Of a stretch of DNA of 64,000 nucleotides, positions 8,686 through 17,875 are shown piece after piece. Position numbers and translations under genes: made by a program. This DNA comes from Winogradskyella pacifica (lineage in GTDB: Bacteria > Bacteroidota > Bacteroidia > Flavobacteriales > Flavobacteriaceae). The notes under the pieces were generated by a model that was not told the origin of the DNA, made no database searches, and saw only the letters and a program-made list of their open reading frames with translations. Location: the NCBI RefSeq assembly GCF_013403915.1, contig NZ_JABFDI010000009.1, positions 1 through 64,000 of the forward strand, read 5' to 3'. Each line of letters begins with the position of its first letter. Positions within the stretch are counted from its first letter, which is position 1.

Positions 8686-11229
8686 ATGAAATTACGCCTT
8701 ATTACCGCTTTCTTGTTAATTTTTTGTTTTAGTTTTTCTTTTGCTCAAAAAGACTTAAAAATTGAAGGAACCATTATTGAAGAAGACACTAATATTCCAC
8801 TAGAATATGCTACAGTTGTCGTTAAAACTAAAACAGATAACAAAATTATAACTGGTGGTATTACAGATACTAAAGGTAGATTTAATATTGAAGTTCCTAT
8901 AGGGACTTATATCATATCTGTAGAATACATTTCTTACAAAACAAAAAACTTCCCAGAACGAAATTTTGACAAAGACACCAATTTAGGGACCATTAGTTTG
9001 GCTTTAGATGTCGCTTCTTTAAATGAAGTTATGGTTGTTGCAGAACGTACTACTGTCGAAATAAAATTAGATAAAAAAGTTTATAACATTGGTAAAGATT
9101 TAACTACCGCTGGAGGAACCGTAAGTGATGCTCTTAATAATGTACCATCTGTTGCTGTAGATGTAGAAGGAGCAATTAGCCTTAGAGGTAATGAAAATGT
9201 TCGAATCTTAATTAACGGAAAACCTTCTGCTATGGCAGGTTTTGGTGATAGCAATATATTAAGTCAATTACCAGCAGAAGCCATTGAGCGTGTAGAAGTG
9301 ATTACGTCACCATCTGCAAGATATGATGCCGAAGGTACAGCAGGAATTCTTAATATTATTCTTAGACAAAAAGAAACATTAGGCTTCAATGGGTCTGTTA
9401 ATTTAACCGCTGGTAATCCTGATAATTTAGGCGTTTCTGCAACTTTAAATTACCGTAAAGAAAAATACAATTTATTTTCAAATTTTGGATGGCGTTATTC
9501 TGATGCACCACGTACAACGTTCACTGATGTTGATTACTATGATACTTATGATGAAGATGGACAATTAAGAGAACTTGAATTTAGAAAAATTATTGAAGAC
9601 CAAAACGTAGATCGTTTAAGCAGAAACTACAATGCTAACATTGGTATGGAGTACTTTCTAAATGAATCTTCATCTGTAACAGGTAGTTTGTTTTACAACT
9701 TCGGAAATGACTCTGATATTTCTACAAATAATAGTGATCGTTTTAATGATAGCTATACTCTTATTGAACAAACCTTAAGAAGAGAAAGAGAAACTGAAAA
9801 AGATAACAGGTATCAAGTTGCACTTAATTATGTAAAGCGTTTTGGCGAGGATAGCGATCATAAATTGACTGCTGATTTTCAATATGAAAAAGATAAAGAA
9901 GATGGGCTTACTTACTTGAATGAAGATTACGTCTTCACAGATCCGTCTAATTCTGATGTATTTCAAATTGAACAAGAATATACATATGAAGATCAAAAAG
10001 AATATCTAGTTCAAGCAGATTACGTATTACCAATAGGTAAAGATTCTCGTTTTGAAGCTGGTTATCGTGGAAACTTTAAAAATAGCAACACAGATTATCA
10101 ATTAGAGCAAGAAGATATAGAAAATGGAAACTTTGGAAACCTAGTCGTTAATGATACAATTTCTAATATTTTCGATTATACTGAAAACGTAAATGCACTA
10201 TATACGCAGTACGGTTCAAAACTTGGACGATTCTCTTACCTATTTGGTTTACGATTAGAAAACACACAATTAAAAGGAAAAATTGATTCACGCCTTACAG
10301 AAGAAGAATTAAATGAAGAATTCGGTTTTCCTATCGATACTGATTTTAACAACAACTATTTAGGCCTATTCCCTACTGTTAACTTTATTTATAACCTGAA
10401 TACATCTGATAATGGAAATGAAGAAAGTATTACACTTGGATATAATAGAAGAATTAACCGTCCTCGTGGTTGGTATATTAATCCTTTTCCTTCACGTTCT
10501 AGTAGAACTAATATATTTCAAGGAAACCCTAATTTAGATCCTGCATACTCTAGTACTTTTGATTTAGGGTATTTAAAACGTTGGGAAAAATTTACACTTA
10601 CCTCTTCTATTTACTACCAACACGAAACAGATTCTTTTGAGCGTGTGCAAGAAAACACAGGTCAAACCACTACAGATGGTATTGACATTATTAGAACAAT
10701 ACCTATTAACTTAGCGACTAACAAACGAACTGGTGCTGAACTTGGTTTAATGTACAACCCTGAAAAATGGCTACGCTTAAACTCTAGTTTTAACTTCTTC
10801 CAATTTGAAACTGAAGGAGATTTTAACGGTGTAGATTATGGTGCAAAAAACACAAGTTGGTTCGCTCGTTTTAGTTCTAAAGTCACGTTACCTTTAGCTA
10901 TAGATTGGCAAACTAGTGCATTCTACAGAGGAGCAAGACAAGATGCACAATCGGATACCGAAGGTATTTTCTCTTTAGACTTAGCATTCAGTAAAGAAAT
11001 ATTAAACAAAAAAGCAACGGTATCTGTAAATGTTAGAGATTTACTTAACTCTAGAAAATATGAATCTGTAACTACTACAGATTTCTACAGTCGTTATAGC
11101 GAATTTCAATGGAGACAACGTCAGGTTAATGTTTCTTTCATCTACCGATTTAACCAAAGGTTAAACAATAAAGACCGTTCTGGAGAACGCGGAAATGGTG
11201 GCGGAGACGACATGGAATTCGAAGGTTAA
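8686..11229 (+). CDS. TonB-dependent outer-membrane receptor
   Basis: An 847-residue outer-membrane protein. A signal peptide of about 20 residues (ending SFSFAQ) is followed by a carboxypeptidase-regulatory-like beta-sandwich (about 25-105), a plug domain with the LRGNENVRILINGKP motif (about 160-180), and a large barrel of the flavobacterial 'outer membrane beta-barrel' type, ending in a Gly/Asp-rich tail. No partner SusD-like lipoprotein follows, so this is probably not a polysaccharide utilisation receptor; iron or another small ligand is as likely. I choose the ATG at 8686; a GTG one codon earlier is possible. It ends at a strong bidirectional terminator. Confidence 0.9.
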   Translation: MKLRLITAFLLIFCFSFSFAQKDLKIEGTIIEEDTNIPLEYATVVVKTKTDNKIITGGITDTKGRFNIEVPIGTYIISVEYISYKTKNFPERNFDKDTNLGTISLALDVASLNEVMVVAERTTVEIKLDKKVYNIGKDLTTAGGTVSDALNNVPSVAVDVEGAISLRGNENVRILINGKPSAMAGFGDSNILSQLPAEAIERVEVITSPSARYDAEGTAGILNIILRQKETLGFNGSVNLTAGNPDNLGVSATLNYRKEKYNLFSNFGWRYSDAPRTTFTDVDYYDTYDEDGQLRELEFRKIIEDQNVDRLSRNYNANIGMEYFLNESSSVTGSLFYNFGNDSDISTNNSDRFNDSYTLIEQTLRRERETEKDNRYQVALNYVKRFGEDSDHKLTADFQYEKDKEDGLTYLNEDYVFTDPSNSDVFQIEQEYTYEDQKEYLVQADYVLPIGKDSRFEAGYRGNFKNSNTDYQLEQEDIENGNFGNLVVNDTISNIFDYTENVNALYTQYGSKLGRFSYLFGLRLENTQLKGKIDSRLTEEELNEEFGFPIDTDFNNNYLGLFPTVNFIYNLNTSDNGNEESITLGYNRRINRPRGWYINPFPSRSSRTNIFQGNPNLDPAYSSTFDLGYLKRWEKFTLTSSIYYQHETDSFERVQENTGQTTTDGIDIIRTIPINLATNKRTGAELGLMYNPEKWLRLNSSFNFFQFETEGDFNGVDYGAKNTSWFARFSSKVTLPLAIDWQTSAFYRGARQDAQSDTEGIFSLDLAFSKEILNKKATVSVNVRDLLNSRKYESVTTTDFYSRYSEFQWRQRQVNVSFIYRFNQRLNNKDRSGERGNGGGDDMEFEG

Positions 11230-11247
11230 GAATTAAATTACAACTAA

Positions 11248-11287
11248 AAAAAAAGCACAAATTGCATTGCAATTTGTGCTTTTTTCT
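11248..11287. terminator. Bidirectional terminator between convergent genes
   Basis: GCACAAATTGCA and TGCAATTTGTGC form a 12-base inverted repeat around a single central base (11255-11279). It has an A-run on the left and a T-run on the right, so it works for both the TonB receptor and the metalloprotease. Confidence 0.9.
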
Positions 11288-11304
11288 ATTCTAAACTCTT
11301 CTAT

Positions 11305-13893
11305 TTATTTTACCTCTTTAAGTGCATTATCTATTAGTGTGCGCAGGTGTTCCTTATGAGCTTTGCTAGACACATTACCTGTAACGGCAGCCATAGATCT
11401 AATTTGCTTTAAATTGTATAATGCCATTGATTTTGCATTATTAGAATAACGACTACTTTGTTTTCCTGTTAACATATCTATAAGGGTATTGGTATATGAA
11501 ATTTGTAAATTTTGTCTAAACGAATTCACATTACCATTAATATCCGCATTAAAAACAGCTAAATTTAAATCCGTCATAAATGTAGACAAGCTATATTCGT
11601 TACCATACAACTCACTATCTGTGATTCTCTGTAAGGTATTATAATGTAAAACATGACTCAATACATTCTGTTGATATGTTAATACTTGTTGATGAATTTT
11701 AGGATCTTCGGTACCTCTCATAAAACCAAAGCCACGTCGTTGCATCGCTAAATCATTATATAACTCACTTGGTGCACTAAAAGCTGTAGGCGCAAAAGCA
11801 TATTTAGTTAAAGCATTCATTGCACGTTTTTGATCTTCTAAACTAACAGGAGTAAACGGTTGCGATCCTCCTTCTTGTCCGATCATTGCTCTATCGACAT
11901 AAACGCCACCAATAAATCTTGAAATGACATTTACAGCAGTTGCACGTTGCCCACTTAATAAGTAATAAGCACGTCTTAATTCTTGATATGATTCTCCAGT
12001 TTTAGCGAATTTAGTTTTAACACCACTCATCATGCTATCAACTAACTTAATTCTATCAATAGAATACCCAATTTGGTCGTTAGACAAATCCCCAATCATT
12101 ACTCTCGGATCAATTGCTTTTCCTGGTGCACGCATATCATCTGCATCATTACCAAATATTAATTCTGGTTCCGTACTTCTGTTAAGCAACGCTACTTTTT
12201 CACCTTCAGATTTAAAAGGCGTGTATCCAAACTGAATTGCCCAAACATCATAAGGCCCAACAGATGTATCGTAATATTGACCTTGCTTGGCTCTGTCGTT
12301 AGTAATATTAATACCTGCATAATCCATAACAGAGCCAGTTAAACACTTCCCTTCTATAAATTCTTTATCTGCTAATTCCTCAGGTGAAAATAATTGACTT
12401 GCTTTCATGTTATGATTAAGTCCAAGTGTATGCCCCACCTCATGCATAATTAAAGCTAGCATCGATTCTTTTTTCATACGAGCCATTTCTAAATCTGAGC
12501 CACCTGTAGTTTCAATTAATGCTTGCCCAAATAAGCTGTTTTCGTGCATTACATGACCAAAAGAACATAGCACTTTATTCTTTTTTAAATACTCTGATGC
12601 ATCAAATTCAGTATCTGCTTTTGCTAAATCAAATAACTGATCATAAAACACTCTATTTGTAAAATGCACATATTCTAACATAATGTCTGCACCAATTATT
12701 TCACCTGATCTAGGATTTACAAAACTTGGTCCATAACCTCCAAAAGGTGGATTTGGAGAAGACGTCCAACGTAATACATTATAGTTAATGTCACCAGCAT
12801 CCCAATCAGCATCATCTGGCTGCATTTTAACCACCATGGCATTTTTAAATCCTGCTTTTTCAAACGCTTTATTCCATTCTAAAACTCCTTGTGTAATTGT
12901 TTCTCTCCATTCTACTGGTGTCGAATTTTCCATCCACCATGTAATTGGTTTTACAGGTTCTGAGATTGCCGCTTCAGGATCTTTTTTAATTAAATTCCAG
13001 CGGTGCACTAAATCTTTATATGGCGTAGAATTAGTCGCTGTTTGGTCTTCAACTTGAGTTGTAAAATAACCAACTCTTGGATCATCAAAAAGAGGTTCAT
13101 AACTATTATCTGGCATTGCTATTAAACTATGAAACACCTTAATACTTACGTTTCTACCATCAGTTATAGCTTGAGATCCGCCATTTAACACAGAAGGACT
13201 TGAGTATACATATTCAACCTCAAGATTTGTATTATCTTCATAATTCTTTATTGAATTAATCTTTGTTTTTGTCTTATCTAGATTACCAAGACTAAAAGCC
13301 ATTGGACTAGAGCCTGGAAAACGCGGTGGTTTTACCTGAGTAAACGTTTCTTTTAAAAATAAATCATCGGCTTTTATAAGGTATAAGCCTTCTTCTTTGT
13401 CATGTGCCTCAATTTTTACAGTTGCCATGATACCTTCACTAGTATTAGCATCTTTAGATTTAGAAATAGCACTTTCGGGATCGAAATAAAAGGATGTGTT
13501 TTGAGATACAAACTCTATTTTATCATAGTATTTCTTTACCTTAAAAACTTTGGAACCTCCATAGGCTCCTCTAAATCTACCAGCATCTGTAACTCCGTTT
13601 GAAACTTGATTAAAATGAATATAATCTTTATCTAAATGCGCTTCACTAACCACCATCTGTAAACTACCTGTAATGGTATCTCGATACATTGTAAAAAGCC
13701 CTTCAATCTTTTTGCTTGACTTGGTAAGATCTTTTATTGATTTCTTCTTTTTTGGTTTTGGCGCAGGCGTTTCCGTTTTACTCTTTTTGTCTTTCTTTTT
13801 ACGCTGAGCTTCTAAATTTTGTGGTGCTATAAACACACACGCAAGTAACGCTAAAGACAATAGTCTAAAGGCATTTCGTTTTTTGATATTCAT
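11305..13893 (-). CDS. Secreted zinc metalloprotease (metzincin, DUF5117/DUF5118 type)
   Basis: An 862-residue exported protease. A signal peptide of about 30 residues (ending NLEAQ) is followed by a Lys-rich linker, an N-terminal region of the DUF5117/5118 kind, and a metzincin catalytic site HEVGHTLGLNH at 484-494 that supplies three zinc-binding histidines and the catalytic glutamate. A downstream methionine in GSVMDYAG is the likely Met-turn. There is no recognisable T9SS C-terminal sorting domain, so it is probably periplasmic or membrane-associated. The substrate is unknown. It converges on the TonB receptor gene. The 242-base gap beyond its start (13894-14135) shows nothing I recognise. 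Confidence 0.88.
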   Translation of the reverse strand: MNIKKRNAFRLLSLALLACVFIAPQNLEAQRKKKDKKSKTETPAPKPKKKKSIKDLTKSSKKIEGLFTMYRDTITGSLQMVVSEAHLDKDYIHFNQVSNGVTDAGRFRGAYGGSKVFKVKKYYDKIEFVSQNTSFYFDPESAISKSKDANTSEGIMATVKIEAHDKEEGLYLIKADDLFLKETFTQVKPPRFPGSSPMAFSLGNLDKTKTKINSIKNYEDNTNLEVEYVYSSPSVLNGGSQAITDGRNVSIKVFHSLIAMPDNSYEPLFDDPRVGYFTTQVEDQTATNSTPYKDLVHRWNLIKKDPEAAISEPVKPITWWMENSTPVEWRETITQGVLEWNKAFEKAGFKNAMVVKMQPDDADWDAGDINYNVLRWTSSPNPPFGGYGPSFVNPRSGEIIGADIMLEYVHFTNRVFYDQLFDLAKADTEFDASEYLKKNKVLCSFGHVMHENSLFGQALIETTGGSDLEMARMKKESMLALIMHEVGHTLGLNHNMKASQLFSPEELADKEFIEGKCLTGSVMDYAGINITNDRAKQGQYYDTSVGPYDVWAIQFGYTPFKSEGEKVALLNRSTEPELIFGNDADDMRAPGKAIDPRVMIGDLSNDQIGYSIDRIKLVDSMMSGVKTKFAKTGESYQELRRAYYLLSGQRATAVNVISRFIGGVYVDRAMIGQEGGSQPFTPVSLEDQKRAMNALTKYAFAPTAFSAPSELYNDLAMQRRGFGFMRGTEDPKIHQQVLTYQQNVLSHVLHYNTLQRITDSELYGNEYSLSTFMTDLNLAVFNADINGNVNSFRQNLQISYTNTLIDMLTGKQSSRYSNNAKSMALYNLKQIRSMAAVTGNVSSKAHKEHLRTLIDNALKEVK

Positions 13894-14135
13894 AATGATG
13901 AGTTATTTGTTAATATAAGTTTGACACTGTACAAGATAAGAAATATCTAAATAAGACACACATACAAACAAGCCTCTGCATAACAACTAGTTAGCACGAA
14001 GCCCTATTGCATTAAATATTAAAAAATTATACATGAATTGCGTTTTGAACCTATTGAAGCAATACAAAACAGCATAAAAACAAATGACATTAATAGGACA
14101 TAAATAGCAAATTTAAACCCCATATTAGGCTAGCA

Positions 14136-14798
14136 TTAATGCTTAAAAAAGAGATGCTCTTTTGAATACGCCAATTCTTTAAAATCAGAAATCACAACAT
14201 TAGCTTTTGTATAATCTTGACCTGATGAATGTTCACTTTTAAAGCCTGCACAAAAAATACCTGCGGAATGTGCTGCTTTTATACCATTGGTAGAATCTTC
14301 AATCACCATACATTCCTTTTTATCGAATCCTGTGTGTTCTGCTGCTTTAATAAAGATTTCTGGATGTGGTTTTGATTTTTCTAAATCCGCGCCACTGAAT
14401 TTACCGAAGAAGAATTGATTCAAATCAAAGCGATCGAAAATGCGGTTTATGTTTGGCATAGATGCAGAAGACGCAACTACAAGTTTTAAGCCATTAACAT
14501 GGTAATCTTTTATACGTTCTAAAACCCCCTCAATCAAAGTGAGATCAGAATCGTTTTCAAACAAAAATTTAAAATGTTTTCGTTTAATACTGACTAAACG
14601 TTCTGGTGTATCATTTAAGTTAAAATGATCAACTAATCGTTTACAAATATTGATGGTAGATTGTCCTGTGAAGGATTCATAAAGTAAATCATCAACTTCT
14701 ATGTTAACATTATTGAACATTTGATAGTAGGCTTTTCGATGTAAGGGTTCCGTATCAACAATGACACCGTCCATATCAAATAATACTGCTTTTAGCAT
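14136..14798 (-). CDS. HAD-family phosphatase / beta-phosphoglucomutase-like
   Basis: A 220-residue HAD hydrolase. The nucleophile motif is FDMDGVIVDTEPLH near residue 7, with D8 as nucleophile and D10 as acid/base. The threonine/serine motif VVASSAS and the later lysine and acidic motif VIEDSTNGIKAAHSAG complete the set. The helical cap after motif I places it with beta-phosphoglucomutases and related sugar-phosphate phosphatases. The substrate cannot be read from sequence, and no sugar genes adjoin it. Confidence 0.88.
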   Translation of the reverse strand: MLKAVLFDMDGVIVDTEPLHRKAYYQMFNNVNIEVDDLLYESFTGQSTINICKRLVDHFNLNDTPERLVSIKRKHFKFLFENDSDLTLIEGVLERIKDYHVNGLKLVVASSASMPNINRIFDRFDLNQFFFGKFSGADLEKSKPHPEIFIKAAEHTGFDKKECMVIEDSTNGIKAAHSAGIFCAGFKSEHSSGQDYTKANVVISDFKELAYSKEHLFFKH

Positions 14799-14925
14799 AA
14801 CATTTTTTAATTTGAAGCGAAGATAAAAAAGTAAATGGTATTCTTAAATCCCAGAACCAAACAATACTATTATGTTTATATTAAATTATGCTTAGTTTTA
14901 CACCCTGAAAACAATTTTAAACACA

Positions 14926-15081
14926 ATGGCAAAACAAGGCAAAGAGAAAAACACAAATAACAAAGCCAAGCATACAAAACTTATTAATCAGAAAAAGAAT
15001 AAGAAAAAGTCTCAAGTTGAAGAGCGCAAAGCACGTTTAAAGGCTATTGTTCAAAAATCAAAAGATTCTAAATCTGAATAG
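14926..15081 (+). CDS. Small lysine-rich basic protein
   Basis: A 51-residue ORF starting at ATG 14926 and stopping at TAG 15081. About a third of its residues are lysine (for example KKNKKKSQVEERKARLKA), and it has no hydrophobic segment. It stands alone between the HAD gene and acs, with a terminator hairpin close behind it. It could be a small nucleic-acid-binding protein. A protein this skewed in an AT-rich genome could also be chance, but it has a proper start, stop and terminator. Confidence 0.55.
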   Translation: MAKQGKEKNTNNKAKHTKLINQKKNKKKSQVEERKARLKAIVQKSKDSKSE

Positions 15082-15108
15082 ATAACCCTACGGTTTCAAA
15101 AACAAAAG

Positions 15109-15137
15109 AATCCAAAACTTAAATAAAGTTTTGGATT
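15109..15137. terminator. Terminator hairpin between the small basic ORF and acs
   Basis: AATCCAAAACTT pairs with AAGTTTTGGATT around AAATA, flanked by A/T-rich runs. It lies between convergent genes and can serve either. Confidence 0.7.
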
Positions 15138-15159
15138 TTAAATTTAATCTTAATACATT

Positions 15160-17067
15160 TTATTTCACATTATTAATAATATCCTGAACGACTTCGGGAT
15201 TCAACAATGTACTTGTATCGCCTAATTGATCCGTTTCATTAGCCGCAATCTTTCTTAGAATACGACGCATAATCTTACCAGATCTTGTTTTTGGTAAACC
15301 TTCTGTAAACTGAATTTTATCTAGCTTAGCTATAGGACCAATTCGATCTGTAATAAGTTGATTGATTTCCATTCTTAAATTATCATGGTTTCGGCTTTCT
15401 CCAACATCTTTCAAGGTGACATAACCATATAATGCATTTCCTTTTACATCATGTGGAAAACCTACAATAGCAGATTCTGACACCGCTGGATGCTCATTAA
15501 TGGCATCTTCAATTGGAGCTGTTCCTAAGTTATGCCCAGACACAATAATCACATCATCTACTCTACCGGTTATTCTATAATAGCCAACCTCATCTCTTAA
15601 GGCACCATCTCCTGTAAAATACATATTATCATAAGCAGAAAAATACGTGTCCTTGTAGCGTTGATGATTTCCCCAAATTGTTCTTGCCATTGCTGGCCAA
15701 GGGAATTTTATACATAAACGTCCTTCCACTTGATTACCTTTTAATTCTTGACCGTTTTCGTTCATTAAAGCAGGCTGAATTCCTATAAATGGCAAGGTTG
15801 CATAGGTTGGTTTGGTTGGCGTAGAAAATGGAATTGGTGTGATCATTATACCTCCTGTTTCCGTTTGCCACCAGGTATCTACTATCGGACTTTTCTTTTT
15901 CCCGACGTTTTCATCATACCAGTGCCATGCCTCTTCGTTTATAGGTTCTCCAACAGATCCTAACACTTTTAATGATGATAAATCATATTTTTCTATAAAT
16001 TCCGTACCCTGTTTTGCTAGTGCTCTAATAGCCGTTGGTGCAGTATAAAACTGTGTTATTTTGTGTTTCTCTACAATATTCCAAAAACGTCCGTAGTCTG
16101 GATAACTTGGGACACCCTCGAACATTACAGATGTTGCTCCGTTTGCCAAAGGTCCATAAACAATATAACTATGACCAGTGATCCAACCGATGTCTGCAGT
16201 ACACCAATAAATATCTTCCTCGCGATATTGGAAAACATTTTTAAACGTATAAGCCGTATAAACCATATAACCGCCGACAGTATGAACCATTCCTTTAGGT
16301 TTTCCTGTAGAACCAGAAGTGTATAGAACAAACAGTGGATCTTCAGCATCCATAACTTCAGCAACACAATCTGATGATGCTTCTTCTAAAAGCGGTGCTA
16401 ACCAAAAATCGCGACCGTCTTTCATGTTAATATCAGACTGAATGTGCTTAGCTACTAAAACAGATTCAATACCTGGTGTTTCATTTAACGCTTCATCAAC
16501 GATACTTTTTAAATCTATAGTTTTTGAACCGCGATAAGAACCATCTGAGGTAATCATCATTTTAGCGTTACAATCATTAATTCGAGACGATATTGCTGTC
16601 GCTGAAAAGCCAGCAAAAATAACTGAATGAATCGCACCTATTCTTGCACAGGCCAAAATTGAGATGGCTAATTCTGGAATCATAGGCAAGTACACACAAA
16701 CCACATCTCCTTTTTTAATGCCTTTACTTTTTAAAACATTAGCGAATTTACAAACCCTTTCGTGCAACTGTTTGTATGTAATATGTTCTGCTTCATCATC
16801 TGGACTATTAGGTTCAAATAAAATAGCTGTTTTATCACCTCTGGTGTGTAAGTGCCTATCGATACAGTTTTCTGTAATATTAAGTTTGGCGTCTTCAAAC
16901 CATTTGAATTCAGCTTTCTTAAAGTCATAACTTAAAACATTAGACCATCGTTTTTTCCACGTAAAATGTTCTTCAGCTATTTCTTCCCAAAATTGCTCAG
17001 GATTACGTACTGATTTTCTATATACTTGAAAATATTCTTCAAATTGTTTAATGTGATAATTACTCAT
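15160..17067 (-). CDS. acs: Acetyl-CoA synthetase
   Basis: A 635-residue AMP-forming acetate-CoA ligase that turns acetate, ATP and CoA into acetyl-CoA. The ATP-binding loop is YTSGSTGKPKG at 249-259, the large central region contains the WWQTETGG motif, and the C-terminal PKTRSGK ends in K598, the lysine that is acetylated to switch the enzyme off in other bacteria. The length is that of standard Acs. It heads a minus-strand pair with the DUF779 gene 34 bases upstream, next to an aldehyde dehydrogenase: together they can take acetaldehyde to acetate to acetyl-CoA. Confidence 0.96.
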   Translation of the reverse strand: MSNYHIKQFEEYFQVYRKSVRNPEQFWEEIAEEHFTWKKRWSNVLSYDFKKAEFKWFEDAKLNITENCIDRHLHTRGDKTAILFEPNSPDDEAEHITYKQLHERVCKFANVLKSKGIKKGDVVCVYLPMIPELAISILACARIGAIHSVIFAGFSATAISSRINDCNAKMMITSDGSYRGSKTIDLKSIVDEALNETPGIESVLVAKHIQSDINMKDGRDFWLAPLLEEASSDCVAEVMDAEDPLFVLYTSGSTGKPKGMVHTVGGYMVYTAYTFKNVFQYREEDIYWCTADIGWITGHSYIVYGPLANGATSVMFEGVPSYPDYGRFWNIVEKHKITQFYTAPTAIRALAKQGTEFIEKYDLSSLKVLGSVGEPINEEAWHWYDENVGKKKSPIVDTWWQTETGGIMITPIPFSTPTKPTYATLPFIGIQPALMNENGQELKGNQVEGRLCIKFPWPAMARTIWGNHQRYKDTYFSAYDNMYFTGDGALRDEVGYYRITGRVDDVIIVSGHNLGTAPIEDAINEHPAVSESAIVGFPHDVKGNALYGYVTLKDVGESRNHDNLRMEINQLITDRIGPIAKLDKIQFTEGLPKTRSGKIMRRILRKIAANETDQLGDTSTLLNPEVVQDIINNVK

Positions 17068-17101
17068 GTTTTAGTCTTATTTTTTGAGTTTAAAAAGGTA
17101 G

Positions 17102-17458
17102 TTATTTTGGATTAAAAAAAGAAGCTTCTTCTTCAGTTAATAATCGTGAATGAATTAAAAACCGAAGACCTAAAGGTATTTCTAATGAAAAACTTGCGCC
17201 TCTACCTTCAGTAACATCAACGGTTAAGTGGGTGTGCTTCCAATATTCATACTGATCTTGGTTCATATAAAAATCAACACCTTCAACATTACCTAAAAGA
17301 ATATCGCTTTCATCTAGATACATATCTCCTTTTTCAAAAATCATTGGAGCAGAGCCATCACAACAACCTCCACTTTGATGGAAAATTAAATCACCATGCT
17401 TGGTTTTAAGTTGTTTAACTACTTCTGCTGCTTTATCTGTTATTTCTACACGTTTCAT
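17102..17458 (-). CDS. DUF779 family protein
   Basis: A 118-residue protein of the DUF779 family with its Cys-containing motif GGCCDGSAPM (30-39) and a C-terminal ETPLGLRF-like part (here EIPLGLRFL). Members are very often beside acetaldehyde/aldehyde dehydrogenase genes, as here (the dehydrogenase is 418 bases upstream on the same strand). The biochemical role is not established; a link to aldehyde oxidation or to metal/redox handling by the cysteine pair is inferred from context. It is likely transcribed with acs. Confidence 0.88.
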   Translation of the reverse strand: MKRVEITDKAAEVVKQLKTKHGDLIFHQSGGCCDGSAPMIFEKGDMYLDESDILLGNVEGVDFYMNQDQYEYWKHTHLTVDVTEGRGASFSLEIPLGLRFLIHSRLLTEEEASFFNPK

Positions 17459-17473
17459 ATGTTTATTATTATT

Positions 17474-17797
17474 AAAAGATGATAGACCGCTTCGCTTCTA
17501 GAATAAAGAACAAAGACGTGATCCTTACTAACTGATAAAAAGTTCGTCTCATTTTAAAAACTCTTATAAACCAAATATTATTATAAAGACTCTAGAATTA
17601 AATAATTATTAATTGGATGCTTATGTTTTTAGTCTAAAAGATGAAAGACCGCTTCGCTTCTAGAACAAAGAACAAAGACTTGATTCTAACTAACTGATAA
17701 AAAAGTGGTCTTATTTTAAAAACCCTTGAGAACAATATATTATAATAACGATTCTAGAATTAAATTATTTATTATCAGATGTTTCTGTTTTAATTTA
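17474..17797. repeat. Imperfect tandem duplication, 2 x 162 bp
   Basis: The unit beginning AAAAGATGATAGACCGCTTC at 17474 is repeated from 17636 (AAAAGATGAAAGACCGCTTC), a period of 162 bases. Matching blocks include GACCGCTTCGCTTCTAGAA, AAAGAACAAAGAC, TAACTGATAAAAA and TCTAGAATTAAAT. It fills most of the 417-base gap between the DUF779 gene and the aldehyde dehydrogenase terminator and contains no ORF. Confidence 0.85.
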
Positions 17798-17852
17798 AAA
17801 AAAGAAGCTGCCTGAAAAAAGTGATCTATAATCTTATTTCTTAGACAGCTTC
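17797..17852 (-). terminator. Terminator of the first aldehyde dehydrogenase gene
   Basis: Read on the minus strand, GAAGCTGTCT pairs with AGGCAGCTTC (one mismatch) across a long loop and is followed by seven T. It lies just after the stop codon of the gene at 17876-19375. Confidence 0.65.
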
Positions 17853-17875
17853 GAGTTGCTATTAATTATTTATTT

